Assembly (NCBI GenBank): GCA_022496805.1
Contig: CM040088.1
Location: 3,968,001 to 4,032,000, forward strand
Direction of reading: 5' to 3'
DNA: 64,000 bases
Source: Pohlia nutans
Lineage: Eukaryota > Streptophyta > Bryopsida > Bryales > Mniaceae
Part shown: in pieces, positions 24,613-36,179 of the stretch
Numbering within the stretch: the stretch's first letter is position 1
Layout of the letters: each line of letters starts with the position of its first letter
Made by a program: the position numbers and the translations under genes
The notes under the pieces: generated by a model
Databases searched by the model: none
Told to the model about the DNA's origin: nothing
Seen by the model: the letters and a program-made list of their open reading frames with translations, nothing else

Positions 24613-25329
24613 TATATGAACTTAATTAATTTTGTGTGAACGTATCGAATGTGATGTGATATCAATTATGAGGACAAGGTGATATGATGTTGTATCACAA
24701 AGGTGATGACCATATCCAAGATATGACATCCAACATCTTAAGTGTTTTGTACAATGAGTGATTGTTTCAATGTTATGATTGATTCACGGATTTGTCACTG
24801 TGATATCCATAATGCGATATGATGTGCTCACCAAATTATGATGTCATGCGATTTGAATATTTGATATATGACAGCATAAACGTTAGTGAAAACGCATAGG
24901 TGTTTCTATTGACAACGCATAGAACTTCATGAATAACGTAACCACATCATGCATAATGTCGTTACTGCATGCTACGATAACCAAGGCTTCATGGTCTAAA
25001 AATCACAAATTCAATCATGTTGAATCATATGTGCTATAGAATGTGATGTGATATCAATTATGAACCAGTTATATCGTATCAAATATTATATCACCTACAT
25101 TACTGCAGAATATTGAATATATTGGTAAAAAATAAACAAAGTGAAACGCAAAAATATTCAACATAGATGGGTACATTTTGTGTGAATTTGCTTATGTGTG
25201 AACGTAAAGTACTATTGCTACGCTTGTTGTTGAAAACCGATTTTTTTTGTGAACTTAGTCTATGTGAACTGAATTTTGTGCGTTGTGACTAAACACATGC
25301 ATCCGATGAATGACCAGCAAATACAACCC

Positions 25330-26465
25330 CCTTGTTTCAAAAGCGAGAACCCTTGTAGTTGCCCATGCAAAGATTGTTGCATTTAGAGGTGGGGCAGCAT
25401 CAGACATCCCTGTTTTTGTCCTCTGGAGGTGAAGCGTAGTTTAGGATTGGATTTTGTGGTGCGAGCACAACGGTTACGTTGTAAATGCCGGTGGATGAAA
25501 TATCTAGTGCTTCCAAGCTGGATGTGCAAGTGTCGACGGAAAGGCAAGTAATTCTTGGTGAGTTTCTATGCCATGTGGGAGTTACATGCATGCGATGTCT
25601 CTTAGGATGTTATCATAGATGTCGATGGATACGCCCCAGAGTTTAGAGGGACATTTCAGTCAATGTTGTTGCAGACATCTCCACTGTCTGGATAATGATG
25701 ACGACTACGTAATGCATGTTGTCTGAGAAACGGGGCACGGTTTCAGGGCCACTTAGGAGTATGTTTGACACAATAATGGCGTTGGATGTGGAGGCCTTTT
25801 CCGACGTTGAATCTGTGGGAGAATACAGTTATCCATATGAACCATATCCCTTTGAACAATATGATCTTGAGCTTGCCGAGTACCTTGAGTGTCTAGCCCT
25901 TCTCCATCGCAACGACATGTATTTATATGACCGTGGTATTGTTGCTACTGAGGACTTTATACCTGAAACAATTGGAGAAGTCTACAACAACAACTTGTAT
26001 TGCATGTCGTGGTTCTATGACGGTTGTTTTCCATTTGATAGTTGGGAGGAGAACTATGACAACTGGCTATTTGAACAAGCGTTTTTAGCAATGTGTGAAG
26101 CAGAGATTTGAGGGGCATTGTGAAGCCCATGTTAGCAGATGACATTATAGCTTGTAAATAGATTACATGAGGCCCTTTTCAATAATGAATAGTATGGACC
26201 AAAATACTCAAAATGCCGCATCTTGTTTTTACAACAATTTTGAGAGCTAGGATCCTATATATGTGTGGAACTCATTTACATTCAAATTTGTTTGTTTTTT
26301 TGACCAACAGATACAACTAGCTTCAGTCATTCAGAAATTTGTGGAAGCTGCAGCATTCCCCGTGTCACACAACAAAGAAGCCCAGCGATTGTCCATGCAA
26401 ATATTGCTGCATTTGAGGTGGGGTCCCATCAGACCTCCATGCACTTGTCCGCTGAAGTTGAAGTA
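25330..26465. repeat. Diverged direct repeat pair flanking an unknown ORF
   Basis: About 25330-25440 and 26355-26465 share a segment with the words cccatgcaa, attg(t/c)tgcattt and gaggtgggg, followed by catcagac and tgtcc. The two copies are direct and bracket the 131-aa ORF at 25716-26111, both inside the CACTA element. Confidence 0.6.
25716..26111 (+). CDS. Unknown acidic, tyrosine-rich ORF inside the CACTA element
   Basis: Uninterrupted 131-codon frame opening with ATG. I do not recognise it. The product is strongly acidic and aromatic: YSYPYEPYPFEQYDLE in the middle and a Trp/Tyr/Phe-rich C-terminus (WFYDGCFPFDSWEENYDNW). It has no signal peptide, membrane span or metal-binding pattern that I can see. 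It lies 1.2-1.6 kb upstream of the transposase on the same strand, and it is intact while the transposase has decayed. It could be an exon of the transposase gene, an element accessory protein, a captured host fragment, or a chance frame. Confidence 0.4.
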   Translation: MLSEKRGTVSGPLRSMFDTIMALDVEAFSDVESVGEYSYPYEPYPFEQYDLELAEYLECLALLHRNDMYLYDRGIVATEDFIPETIGEVYNNNLYCMSWFYDGCFPFDSWEENYDNWLFEQAFLAMCEAEI

Positions 26466-27302
26466 TACTCTCGCAAGCAAAAAGTTAATGATGCACGCGT
26501 TTTCGGCCATATCGCATATATTGTCACGTGCTTTGTGCTTGTAAAATGGAAATCACCTAAGTATTGGTGCATGTACATCATGGCAAGCAAGTGCTCAGTT
26601 TTATGGATGTCAGCCCTTCTGTTCGTCAGTACATCTATAGAAACGTCATTGTGTTAAAGGGGACATCACCCGTGATGTATTCCATTATGTATGACGTTTA
26701 CAACGACGTTAACAAAAACATATGTGTATTTTCTTTTATTACTCATGCGTTCACATGGGCCATCATGTTATCCAAAGCGTTGATAGTGGTTGTAGAACGT
26801 TCTGACCGCGACATCCCTATCATCTCGTGCGCATCCGTGAATCATTAGTATGACTTCTGTTGGTGTGTCACAGATTTTCTACATGCGCTTGCTTATCTGC
26901 AATTGTTTGGTTGCAATGCAGTTGACAATACACACGTGCGAGCAAATTGGGTGGCATGAATCAGAATTTGCGTAGTTGCGGTGCAACCATCCGAATCACA
27001 ACTGACGGCCGTACATTGCATCATATCCCAGTTGGTGACCTAATCCTACAAACGGAGCTGCGAGTGGCAACATAGCAAAATATACTCGCACACCCATGCT
27101 CGTGCAAGGACTGTCATAGGGGCCGACGCAAACGGATACAAGTCATCAGAAATCACCATACGTCAGTGGGTAGAGACCCTTTTCTCACCAAGTCCATGAT
27201 CGGCGGTGATCCAGTTGACGGATATCCACCCCATGGTGTCTAGGTTGAAGATCTTGCGTTTGACAACGACATCATCGATACTGACCCTGTCGTTGTCGGC
27301 AA

Positions 27303-30300
27303 TGACGTGTTGGCGATGACATTGTCGCGGATGACGTTGTCGCCAATGACGTTGTTGACGCCGAGGGAGAGGATCTGGTTGATGGTGCTGGCACCTCACT
27401 CGACGAGCATCACGACGTGCAAAGGCAGGTGATGGAGGCCTTTGACCAAGGAGATGCGTTGCACAGGGCGTCTATTGCCGAACCCAATGTACCAGAGAAC
27501 GAGGACCGTGACAGTGACACAATGGATGGATTGGAAGAGTTGTACACGGAAGCAACTACACTGTTGTGTACCGGCTCGAAGACGAGCGTTGTCTCCGCCA
27601 CGATTATCATCATGAACATGTGCGTGGTGTTTTGTGTCAGCAACAAGTTTACAGACGAATTGTTGCAATATTTGTTAAAAGACTTGCTACCGGAGGGCAA
27701 CAAGCTGCCAGCTATTCATTATGTAGCACGCAAGACCATCCGCAAGTTGGGCTTGAACTACAACAACATACATGCATATCCTGATGGATGTGTGCTTTAT
27801 GAAGATCAACACGCAGAGCTGAATACATGCCCTCAGTGTTCCAAGTCACGTTGGATGGAGGGCTCGATGGAGGGCACCAATAGTATCCCAGCCAAGGTGA
27901 TTCGACACTTTCCTTTGATACCTAGGCTGAAACGGATGTGGCGATCTCAAGAGATTGCTCGCATGTTGATGGGTTATACAAAACATGTTAGCGAGGACAA
28001 CATAATGCAATCGGTCGTTGACAGCCCTGCATGGAAGTACATCGACACAAACGTTGCATTCGGCAACTTTGGCTCGGAGAGCACGAACTTGCGGTTTGCT
28101 CTGGCATTGGACGGAGTCAATCCTTTCAAGTTCAACAATACAAATTGGTTGATATGGCCTGTGTTGATCTTGATATACAATTTGGAGCCTTGGTTCGTCA
28201 CGAAGAAGTTCTTCATTTCGTTGTGCATCTTGATCTCAGGCAAGTAGTCACCAACTGCCAAAAACATTGACATTTTCCTGCGTCCATTGTTGAAGGAGCT
28301 CCATGAACTATGGGAAGGCGTCCCAGCACTCGACTTCTGCCAACCGGAAGAGTCTCGACATTTCAACCTACGTGGGTTGTTGATGTGGACCGTCTCTGAT
28401 TTTCTAGCGTACGGCCTCATTTCAGGCATATGTTGTAAGGGTTATAAAGGTTGTCCTTGTTGTGGCCCTAAGACAGAGGCAAGGATGGCAAAGATAGGTG
28501 AGCTGCTACTAGATCAAACCACGAGAGGTTCAAAGATCGTGTTCGGAGGAATACACAGGTATCTAGCTCGTCACTATCCATATCGCAGAAACAAGAGGTT
28601 TAATGGCAAGCCTGAGTACCGAGCAAGGCCTCCAACAGTATCAGGGCTGGACGTGATCAGGTATGTTGTTTGGCGGCAATCGTACCTGGATCTGGGTGGC
28701 AAAGAAGATGGGAAGCACGATCCTGTGCATAGAACGGGCATGAAAAGATTGAGCGCTCTCTTGGAACTCCCATACTGGCAGGTAACTTGATTAACTTTTG
28801 AGCTCATTATGTGTGGTACACTGAGCCTCGGGTCAGCATCCCAAGACCCGGAGGCATCTGCATTTGCACTGTCTAGACGGTACACCATCTTTGCTATCTC
28901 TTTATATGTATGACGTAGTCGTTGCCTTGCATGTTGTCGTTCTCGACGTCTGCCCGCCTCTTGGGACGCTGACATGAATATTCTTATTGACATCTGCAAT
29001 GTCATATTGGACATTTAGGAAGACGTCCTTGGAACTGACGATAGTAGACTTTGTCCCCTCTAGTTCTAAAACCGCCGGTCAACATCAAAGTAATTGGACA
29101 ATTGAATTGCACTTCTAATTATAATCCCTTGTATTTTTCACAGCATCTGAAGGTCCGACATGTCCTAGACATCATGCACCGCGAGAAGAATCTGTGCAAG
29201 AATATATTGAAGACACTTTTTGGTATGAACGACAGTTCGGGAAGTCGTCAAGATATGGAGGATTTGAGAATGCGCGAAGAGATTTGGTTGCAGCCTCCAC
29301 GACGCCGAACTGATGAATAGTATATGCCACATGCCCTGTACATATTGAAGCCTGACGAGCGGAAGGAGTTTGTGCATATAGTCTCAAATATCCGCACCCC
29401 TACAAATTACATGGGGTCAATTCACAAGTGACTGAAGGACGGGAAACTGCAGTACATGAAGACCCACGACTTTCATGTCCTCATGCAGTAGGTATTGAAA
29501 TAAACCTCAACAAAGTTGTATAGAAAGTTACTCAGAGCACTTTGTGAATAATTTGATTCTCATAACTCTATGGCGATGTCTCCCAACACAGCATGGTGTG
29601 ATGTTGGATGTGATAGAGAACATCGTCCGTAATCTCTAGATGTTTTGTTAGATGTTTTGGATCACATTCCAAGAGTGACATCTGGTTTTTGTAGATGTTA
29701 TTGCAAACATTAACAGAACATGGACTTCAGAAAACCTACGCTATCAGAAGCATGTTTCACATACATTGCGCCTCAAAAGTTTAACATGTGAATGTGCTTT
29801 GAAATTTTATGATTTGTAGATACTCCCGGTGGCTGTTCAGAATCTGTTGGACGAGAATGTACGCGTGGCAATCATAAAAATCAGTAGAGTCTTCCAGAAA
29901 ATTTGCGAGAAAGAGATTCGAGAAGACGACAATGAGAGTATGATGCAAAACGTGATTATGGCAACATGCGTGTTGGAGAAGGAGTTCCCGCCAACATTTC
30001 TGAATGTCATGACGCATCTTCTAGTACATCTTGTTGAGTAGCTTTTTATATGTGGGCCTGTCTACTGCAGGTGGATGTATCCAATTGAGAGGTACATGAA
30101 GACTCTGAAAGATTACGTTAGGACCTTTGCACATCTAGAAGGGAGCATAGCGGAAGTTTATCGTATGGAGGATACACTTGGGTTTTGCACGGAGTACATG
30201 AAACAATACAAAGCAACAACGCACCGTGTATGGGACCCCACAGAAGAGCCAACTATGAATGACGAAATCTTGACCTGAAACGAACACATGAAGCGCAAAA

Positions 30301-31520
30301 TGTCTGACGAGGTGCGCAGCTACGCACATGCATTCGTCATCGACAACGCGCCATGCGTGGAACCTTGGCGAGAGCGAGTCCCTAAACCTACATACAAAAC
30401 GTCAGGTACGCCCGGAAAGAAATGTTTAATTGATGCCGGTCATATTCATATCAGTCATGTTGTGGTTCCCATCCGACACCTAGAAGTCAATGCCGATGTC
30501 ATGTCGGACATCTTGCATAACGGCTATGCCTTTTATCCATGCCTAAACCCATGTCAAATGTGGCATTGATACAAACAACCCTACTGAATCCAACGCTTAA
30601 TACAACGTCTTCAGACACATGATCTGTACTTCCTGTGCTATAATTAATCGTACAACATGTCTAACAACGGAAGTGCGGATTGTCATACAGGGCATACATT
30701 GTTGCCAAAGGACGCAATTGGCAAGAGCGGGAGGCATATCGAGTACATTCACATCGCCGTCACCCTTCTGTACCCTGTCGGTATTCCCCTGAACTGAGCG
30801 AGTTGCCTCCTTTTACAGATTGGTTGAGGACACGGGTGAAAGATGCGTAGCATGCTGGCCAGCAACTAGACGACGACGTCGTACAATACTCTCAACCACC
30901 GGAGCGGTACGCAACCTCACACCGGCTAATGCACGCATTTGGAATGCATTTGCGTGTTTGGAGCTCTGAAGGTGGTCTCATTACTCGAGACTCGTGTATG
31001 GTAGCCACTTTTACACAACAACTTCGTTGGAGGATTCGCAATGGCAGGCCAATTGAAAGAACCAAAGAGTATGTGGGCTACATAGAAGAAATATTGGAGC
31101 TAGATTACCGAAATCACTGCACCACAGTACTTGTGTGCGATTGGGTCAAGGCCTCACGTGATGCTTGATACCCCAACATTGAGCGGGATAAGTATGGATT
31201 CATTGTGGCAAACTTCAACTACATGGACGGGAAGGTGCATCCCAATTCATTTGCATTTCCCTTGCATTGCCAACAAGTATTCTTCTCTGATGATCCGAGG
31301 AGACGTGGATGGAAGATTGTGTGCCGAACAGATGTCAGGGGTCGGCGTACGTAATTACAACTTTCACAACCCGCCTCCGCCATGGTCGATGTCGGCAATG
31401 ACGAGGACTTTGGTGGCCTACATCCTGTCATGTTGGAAACTAAGCCCAAAAGAAGACCAACTACTGAGGGCGGGAGATACGTAACAGCAGCAACTGACAC
31501 TGCACCGCAACAAGCCACTC
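27303..31520 (+). pseudogene. CACTA TNPD-type transposase, decayed
   Basis: Main element transposase of the En/Spm type (TNP2 family). Segment 1, about 27303-28781, carries an acidic lead, then the typical blocks IHAYPDGCVLY, CPQCSKSRW, IPAKVIRHFPLIPRLKRM, DSPAWKYID, WPVLILIYNLEPW, GYKGCPCCG and HYPYRRNKRFNGKPE, ending PYWQ at a GTAACT donor. Segment 2 starts at 29144 (HLKVRHVLDIMHREKNLC) and includes HDFHVLMQ. A DUF4218-like stretch follows at about 29820-30280 (KEFPPTFLNVMTHLLVHL, RWMYPIERYMKTLKDYVR), then a DUF4216-like stretch at about 30950-31400 (YGFIVANFNYMDG). In-frame stops break it: TAG at 28245-28247, and others near 29318, 29430, 29489, 30039 and 30276. It is therefore not expected to be active. 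Confidence 0.9.
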
Positions 31521-31559
31521 AAGAGGAAGAATGACGGATGGGTCTAATTTCGATAAGCT

Positions 31560-32950
31560 TGCGAATCCACGTTATCATTGTTTTTCGTATTACAAACAAT
31601 GCAATGAACTAACTCTATGTCATTTGTAAATACTAAGTACAAAACGTTTCGGTAAGTAACAACATTGCACGGAGTAGTTTGATAACTTTGTGCAGTGAAT
31701 CCAAACAATGCAGACGTTTTGTCAAACGTTGTATTTGTAACTCCGCATGGCATTGCGGACGTGGATAAAAACATCAATGCGTTTTGACCGACGTGCTCAA
31801 TGTTACTGCAAACATCTTGGCAAATAAGTCAGACGTCCGATAAGTCCAGTTGTGGAGAACATCCACATGTCATGCAAAATATCTGGACGGACAATTGAGA
31901 CGCATCTTCCCGGATGTCTACTCCAACATAGACACTCACACTCTTAGATGTTTGCACTGGCGGCCTACTGTTTTCATGTACGTTCCTAAGTGGGAGTGAA
32001 TGTCCGTGTGTTCACATTGGAAGCAACAATAAAATTCCATTCCAGATGTCTCAGTCGATGTTGTCAGTAAGTGTTCACAACAGCGTCTACATGTCCCTGG
32101 TATTTTCTATGCCACTTCCTACGGGTATTTCACGTAGGACAAGTGAACGTTTTTTGTGACGTGTATTGAGACATCAATACCGAGTATCATGAAGATGGTT
32201 TGTGATACTTGGTGGAAGTAGTTTGGGATGTTATAGCAGACATACCTTGAAGTTACACCGTGTTTTTCCGGACGGGCTCAATGTTGCTAGATGCATCGTT
32301 GACATACAGGATAGCCGTGCCACATTCCCAAGTGTGGACGTATACTGGGAACATCCACATTTCATGCAGAATATCAGTATAGACGACGCAGACTCGCTTT
32401 TCCAGATGTTGACTGTGACATTGGCATTTGACACAATATGACGTCTTTGATCCGACGTTGTCGAAATGGACTATCTTTATGCCTAGGTTGATGTCGGATT
32501 GTCCATTGGTCGCAATGATTTTTTGACGGTGCATATGTTGAAGTCGATGTTGTCCATTGACGGCTATCTTTCGATGTCCGTTAGGATGTTGTTTAGAACG
32601 TCTGAATTTTTTATGTATATGCTCGGCCGTTTGTCAACATAGACGTCGCATATGCTATATGAGATGTTGTTGTAGAGGTGTAAATATGAATGTGTGGTCC
32701 CAATTCGGATGTCGTTATCGATGTTGTATAAAAATTGGACACTGACAGATTTTGACTTTTCAACGAATCTCGTATGTCGGAGTGGACGGCACAACAGACA
32801 TTTGGATATAATTTTGGACATCTAAATGGATGTCTAGTGAAACATGTAAATGACGTTGAATTTTTGTTTCAGGCATTGTTGTCTTTGATGTTGTTTCTAA
32901 CATATCATGACATGTCAGCACGTCCGACGTAGAATATTCTATGCCACATA
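31560..32950. repeat. Right subterminal repeat region of the CACTA element
   Basis: Again dense in gatgt, acatc, gacgt and acgtc words in both orientations, mirroring the left end (e.g. repeated gatgttgt and acatcca). No sustained reading frame. The terminal 34380-34764 part shows the same words (gacgtggcac, gacatccctcc, aacatc), separated from this block by AT-rich DNA and a nested TTAA element. Confidence 0.5.
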
Positions 32951-33634
32951 GATGAGGCATTATAATCCCCCCAATAATAAAACTCTAGATATTCTAAGTT
33001 CTGAAGACGTTCAAAAATCATCTTATAGTATAAATAACAGTTGAGACAAAAATTTAACTAAAATTTTAAAATATTGCTAATATATTAAAATTATACTAAA
33101 ATATTAAAATATTGTGACACTATAAAATATTAAAATTACGTAAATCTATTATAATAATGTTTTAAGAATAAAATAATGATTACACATTAAAATTGGATGT
33201 AAATTAGAAAGATTAGAAAGTACTGCAATTGTGAAATAAAATTGCAAAATAAAGTCATAAAATAATAATATAGAATATAATATATAAGTAAAATTATAAA
33301 ATAATAATATTACAAAATAGGATGGAATCTAAAATTATAGAATAAGGTGTCATATAGAAAATTAGGAGATTATGCGATTGATAAAACATCATTATAAAAT
33401 AATAATTTATGAGAACGTTATAAAATGAAGGTTCAAAATAAAAATTGCAATGTATTATTTGAATCTCTCAGAAAAACAATTCCAACATGTGCAGGCAGAT
33501 GTGTAAGTATAAAATAATTGCAATATTAGTGTTTTGCTTTGTATTTATGTGTGCTTGAAAGTACTTAGAATAAATAAATGAGTCAAATATTTTACTTTGC
33601 AATAGAGGACAATAAGTAATGTTCGGCCATCTAA
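32951..33634. other. Very AT-rich segment within the CACTA element
   Basis: Low-complexity DNA built from aaaatatt, attataaaat and ataataat words, with no gene. Its composition differs sharply from the subterminal repeat block before it, so it may be an insertion, but no terminal repeats or target duplication were found. Confidence 0.45.
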
Positions 33635-33638
33635 TTAA

Positions 33639-34213
33639 CCCCTAAAGGACCACGAGGCCACCACGCGGCTTCTGGAACTAGGAAGTGAGGAAATTCGAGT
33701 TGTTGAGCTGTGAATTGTAACGTGAACAACAAAGAGACCCTAGTTCTTTTTCAGAGCTGAATCCGTGGGTACTTCTTGATCGAAATTTCATGAGGTGTGC
33801 AATTTTTGGTGATATTTTTGAGCTGCAAGGAGGCTATTTGGGCGTCACTTGCGACCCTCATATCTTCCTCTTCACACCTCCAAATTACGTGAAATGTTTT
33901 GCACATGTTTAAAGTGATGATCATTATGCATGGTAGAAATTTCAGAATTTTTGGAGCACTTATGATCAATCCGATTTCAACATATGTACAAAATACCCTG
34001 AACGAGTTCCATCAACCTTCTCAACGGTGGCATTTTCTCAAAAATTGTGCGATTTTGTTGATCCTTTTTTCATATAAAAGCTATGTAAGTCTTCTTTAAT
34101 TTCAACGGTGCTGATCGTCAAAATTAACCCACACCAATGAGGAATTGAGCTTGTTATAAGAGCTAGTCAAGAAAACAAGAGCTAAGCTAAAAACCCCCCC
34201 GGCCCTTTAGGGG
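33639..34213. mobile_element. TTAA-flanked miniature element, copy H (575 bp), nested in the CACTA element
   Basis: TTAA at 33635-33638 and 34214-34217. Ends CCCCTAAAGGACC and, reversed, CCCCTAAAGGGCC: a 13-bp inverted repeat with one mismatch. No coding capacity. It lies within the CACTA transposon, so it is younger than that insertion or was carried with it. Confidence 0.75.
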
Positions 34214-34764
34214 TTAAACAAAGTATGTTGGTTTCCGCAAAACTATATGGAAGAATGCAGAGAAATATTTAGTGTAATCAATTATAAAACAATAGATTAT
34301 AATATGTTTATACGACACAGTAACGTAAATGGTAATCTATTGAAAAAAAACATCCCAACAGCCCAAAGCTTGTGGATTAGTAGATAATGATATATTTACA
34401 GTGTACTAAAAAAACCCAGCCCATTCCCCTGTGTTTTTCACGTCTAGACTGTGTTTTACCTCATCCTACAGTAAATTTCACTGACTTACCCTCAGTCAAA
34501 CCGAAACAACGTGCCGACGTGGCACTGTCAGGTTTCAGAGGACGTTTTCGAAAACATCACAATGTTCATCCTGACATCCCTCCAAACGTCTGCGTTTATA
34601 CTAACATCTCTGCGTTTCTCACTTTCTCCGCTAATATCCCCATGTTTAACGCAACTTCCAGCGGAATCCGGCAGCCCAGGGGCTCAGCTTCTCCGCACAA
34701 CGATGTCTCTAAAAACAATGCATATTTCAGCTAACATCACCAAAAACTTGGGTTTCTTATAGTG

Positions 34765-35012
34765 TAGATACAAGGAGGTGGATGACACCTATATCCAAAA
34801 TAGAGGATGATCATCTGGAACATGCATTTCCAACGAAAGTTGATGTCTACAACTTTCGAATCATTTGTTTCGAAATATTAACATGCCAACAACCTCTCAA
34901 TGATGAGTCGTTGTTGACCTTGTACTCAAAGTTGACAGCCCCAATTCCTTTGCCGTATGAACTACCTTTGAGCTGCCCTACAATCTTGGCTTCTTTAATA
35001 TGAGGCTGTTGG
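34765..35012 (+). pseudogene. Kinase-lectin pseudogene, kinase fragment 2
   Basis: Continues the kinase copy directly after the CACTA element. The conserved stretch following APE is readable (EDDHLEHAFP, then KVDVYNF for the ADVYSFG motif, and YSKLTAPIPLPYELPL), matching the gene at about 44330-44090 on the minus strand. A stop (TGA) is reached near 35001. A Mutator-like insertion follows at 35023. Confidence 0.9.
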
Positions 35013-35228
35013 AATGTGAATCCTAGGGGAGGTCACTCTTTGTATCTTTTGAGTATCACATATGAACAAAGGATATTTAAAAGTATCCTAAAAGTTGAAA
35101 ATAATTCGTACTATAATTAGTAATATTATGAGAATATTCATTTTTATCCTTGTAATCAATTTTGAGCATCCTATATTAATGTAATTCATTTATAAAATTT
35201 ACCTTCAAAGATTAATTTGGACCCTACC

Positions 35229-35729
35229 CACAGGGAGCTCATATGATTCCCTTGTGTTGATTTCCCTGTGAGTGTCACTATTCCCTTTGATTCCGAATTT
35301 TGACATGTGTACAAAATCACTTGCTTAAGCTTAGTCACCTATTTGTAGAAGGAAAGTTTTACCATGTGTCGAGTTCTGAAGCTCAAAGGGGAAACTCGGG
35401 GAAGTCACTTAGTGTAAATTTTGGGTACATATGCGCGTACAAAGGGTATTTAATGGGGGGCTATGAAATAATTGGAATATTCTACTATTTATAGTATATT
35501 TATAGTATATTTCATATATATTCTAGAAATATTCCTAAAATATTCTTAAATTGGTTTTATAACACCCTATATTACTTCTATAAATTTATAATTTTTATCT
35601 CAAATGAATAAAAGACACCCTATATTTGTTCTCTCATAGTTATCTAAATTTTTGACAGTGACTTCCCCGGGAGGGGAAAATGGCACTCATAGGGGAATCA
35701 ACACAGGGAAACCATATGAGATCCCTGTG
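35229..35729. mobile_element. Element X, long inverted-repeat element nested in Z
   Basis: Starts CACAGGGAGCTCATATG and ends CATATGAGATCCCTGTG, with the inverted similarity continuing for about 55 bp inward (ccctgtgttgatt, tgagtg). Element Y interrupts it. I could not find a convincing target duplication for X. Removing Y leaves about 216 bp. Confidence 0.65.
35397..35671. mobile_element. Mutator-like element Y (275 bp) nested in X
   Basis: Ends CGGGGAAGTCACT and, reversed, CGGGGAAGTCACT. Flanking duplication AGGGGAAACT (35387-35396) and AGGGGAAAAT (35672-35681), nine of ten bases equal. The internal sequence next to the left end (aaagggtatttaa) resembles that of Z (caaaggatatttaa), so Y and Z belong to one family. 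Confidence 0.75.
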
Positions 35730-35786
35730 ATCTTTGTTTGCACGTTGTTACATAATATTTGGAAATGACCTCCCGAAATGTGAATC

Positions 35787-35858
35787 TTGAAAAGCGACCT
35801 GCATTTGGAGATGTGTGTCAAGTGTTGGAATATCTCAATGGCCTACCAACACTGATTG
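35787..35858 (+). pseudogene. Kinase-lectin pseudogene, kinase fragment 3
   Basis: Last part of kinase exon 1 in the broken copy, matching the gene around 44075-43997: the RPAFGDVC block and PTLIG are readable at the DNA level, followed by a conserved donor (ATTG|GTATGT), as in the intact gene (ATTG|GTACGT). Confidence 0.85.
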
Positions 35859-36032
35859 GTATGTAATAATTTACTCTATGTAAACACAACCAAAGTTGTC
35901 TGTTATATTCACTTATCTTTTTTTAGCAAGATCTAGTGCTTACTAATACAATAGGTTATAGGCATGAAATGCATGAACCATGAATTATGAGCATGTTCTT
36001 CATTTTCTTTGAGTGTAATATCTCCTGAAGTT

Positions 36033-36179
36033 CACTAGAAGAAATGTGGGATTCTACGATTACAAATATATGACTCTAACTAATTAATCCGTAATGACTA
36101 ATGATAGTCATTACGAACTTGTTTTGGACTACTTTCAGTCGTATACTTGTAGTCGAAGAATCCCACATTTCTTCTAGTG
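36033..36179. mobile_element. CACTA-type miniature element (147 bp)
   Basis: Begins CACTAGAAGAAATGTGGG and ends with its exact reverse complement; the perfect inverted repeat covers at least 23 bp. A three-base duplication gtt stands on both sides (36030-36032, 36180-36182). The corresponding place in the right arm (about 43822) lacks it. No coding capacity. Confidence 0.85.

Larger units (their letters stand above)
16851..34764 (+). mobile_element. CACTA (En/Spm) DNA transposon, about 17.9 kb
   Basis: Starts CACTATAAGAAACCC and ends GGGTTTCTTATAGTG, a perfect 15-bp terminal inverted repeat, with further similarity inside (GTTTTTTGG / CCAAAAAC). The three-base target duplication TAG stands on both sides (16848-16850, 34765-34767), the size expected for CACTA elements. 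It interrupts a kinase pseudogene precisely: joining the flanks and removing one TAG restores the kinase sequence. Contents: subterminal arrays of ACGTC/GACGT-like words at both ends, a minus-strand second ORF region (19.3-23.8 kb), a 43-bp tandem repeat, an unknown 131-aa ORF, a decayed TNPD-type transposase (27.3-31.5 kb) and a nested TTAA element (33639-34213). Confidence 0.95.
35023..35776. mobile_element. Mutator-like element Z (754 bp) in the kinase pseudogene, itself containing nested insertions
   Basis: Flanked by an identical 10-bp duplication aatgtgaatc (35013-35022 and 35777-35786). Short inverted ends GGGAGGTCA / TGACCTCCC lie just inside. A 9-11 bp duplication is typical of Mutator-like elements. 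It has no coding capacity. The host sequence resumes exactly where the kinase alignment predicts (aagcgacctgcatttgg). It contains element X. Confidence 0.8.

Noticed and set aside
28574..29014. 146-codon minus-strand frame over the transposase
   Set aside because: It is antisense to the well-supported TNPD transposase segment.
29051..29320. Separate small gene in the CACTA element
   Set aside because: Splice phase and motifs show it is a continuation of the transposase (HLKVRHVLDIMH).
34501..34764. Plus-strand frames with Pro/Ser-rich products at the CACTA right end
   Set aside because: They coincide with subterminal repeats and end in the terminal inverted repeat, so coding is unlikely.
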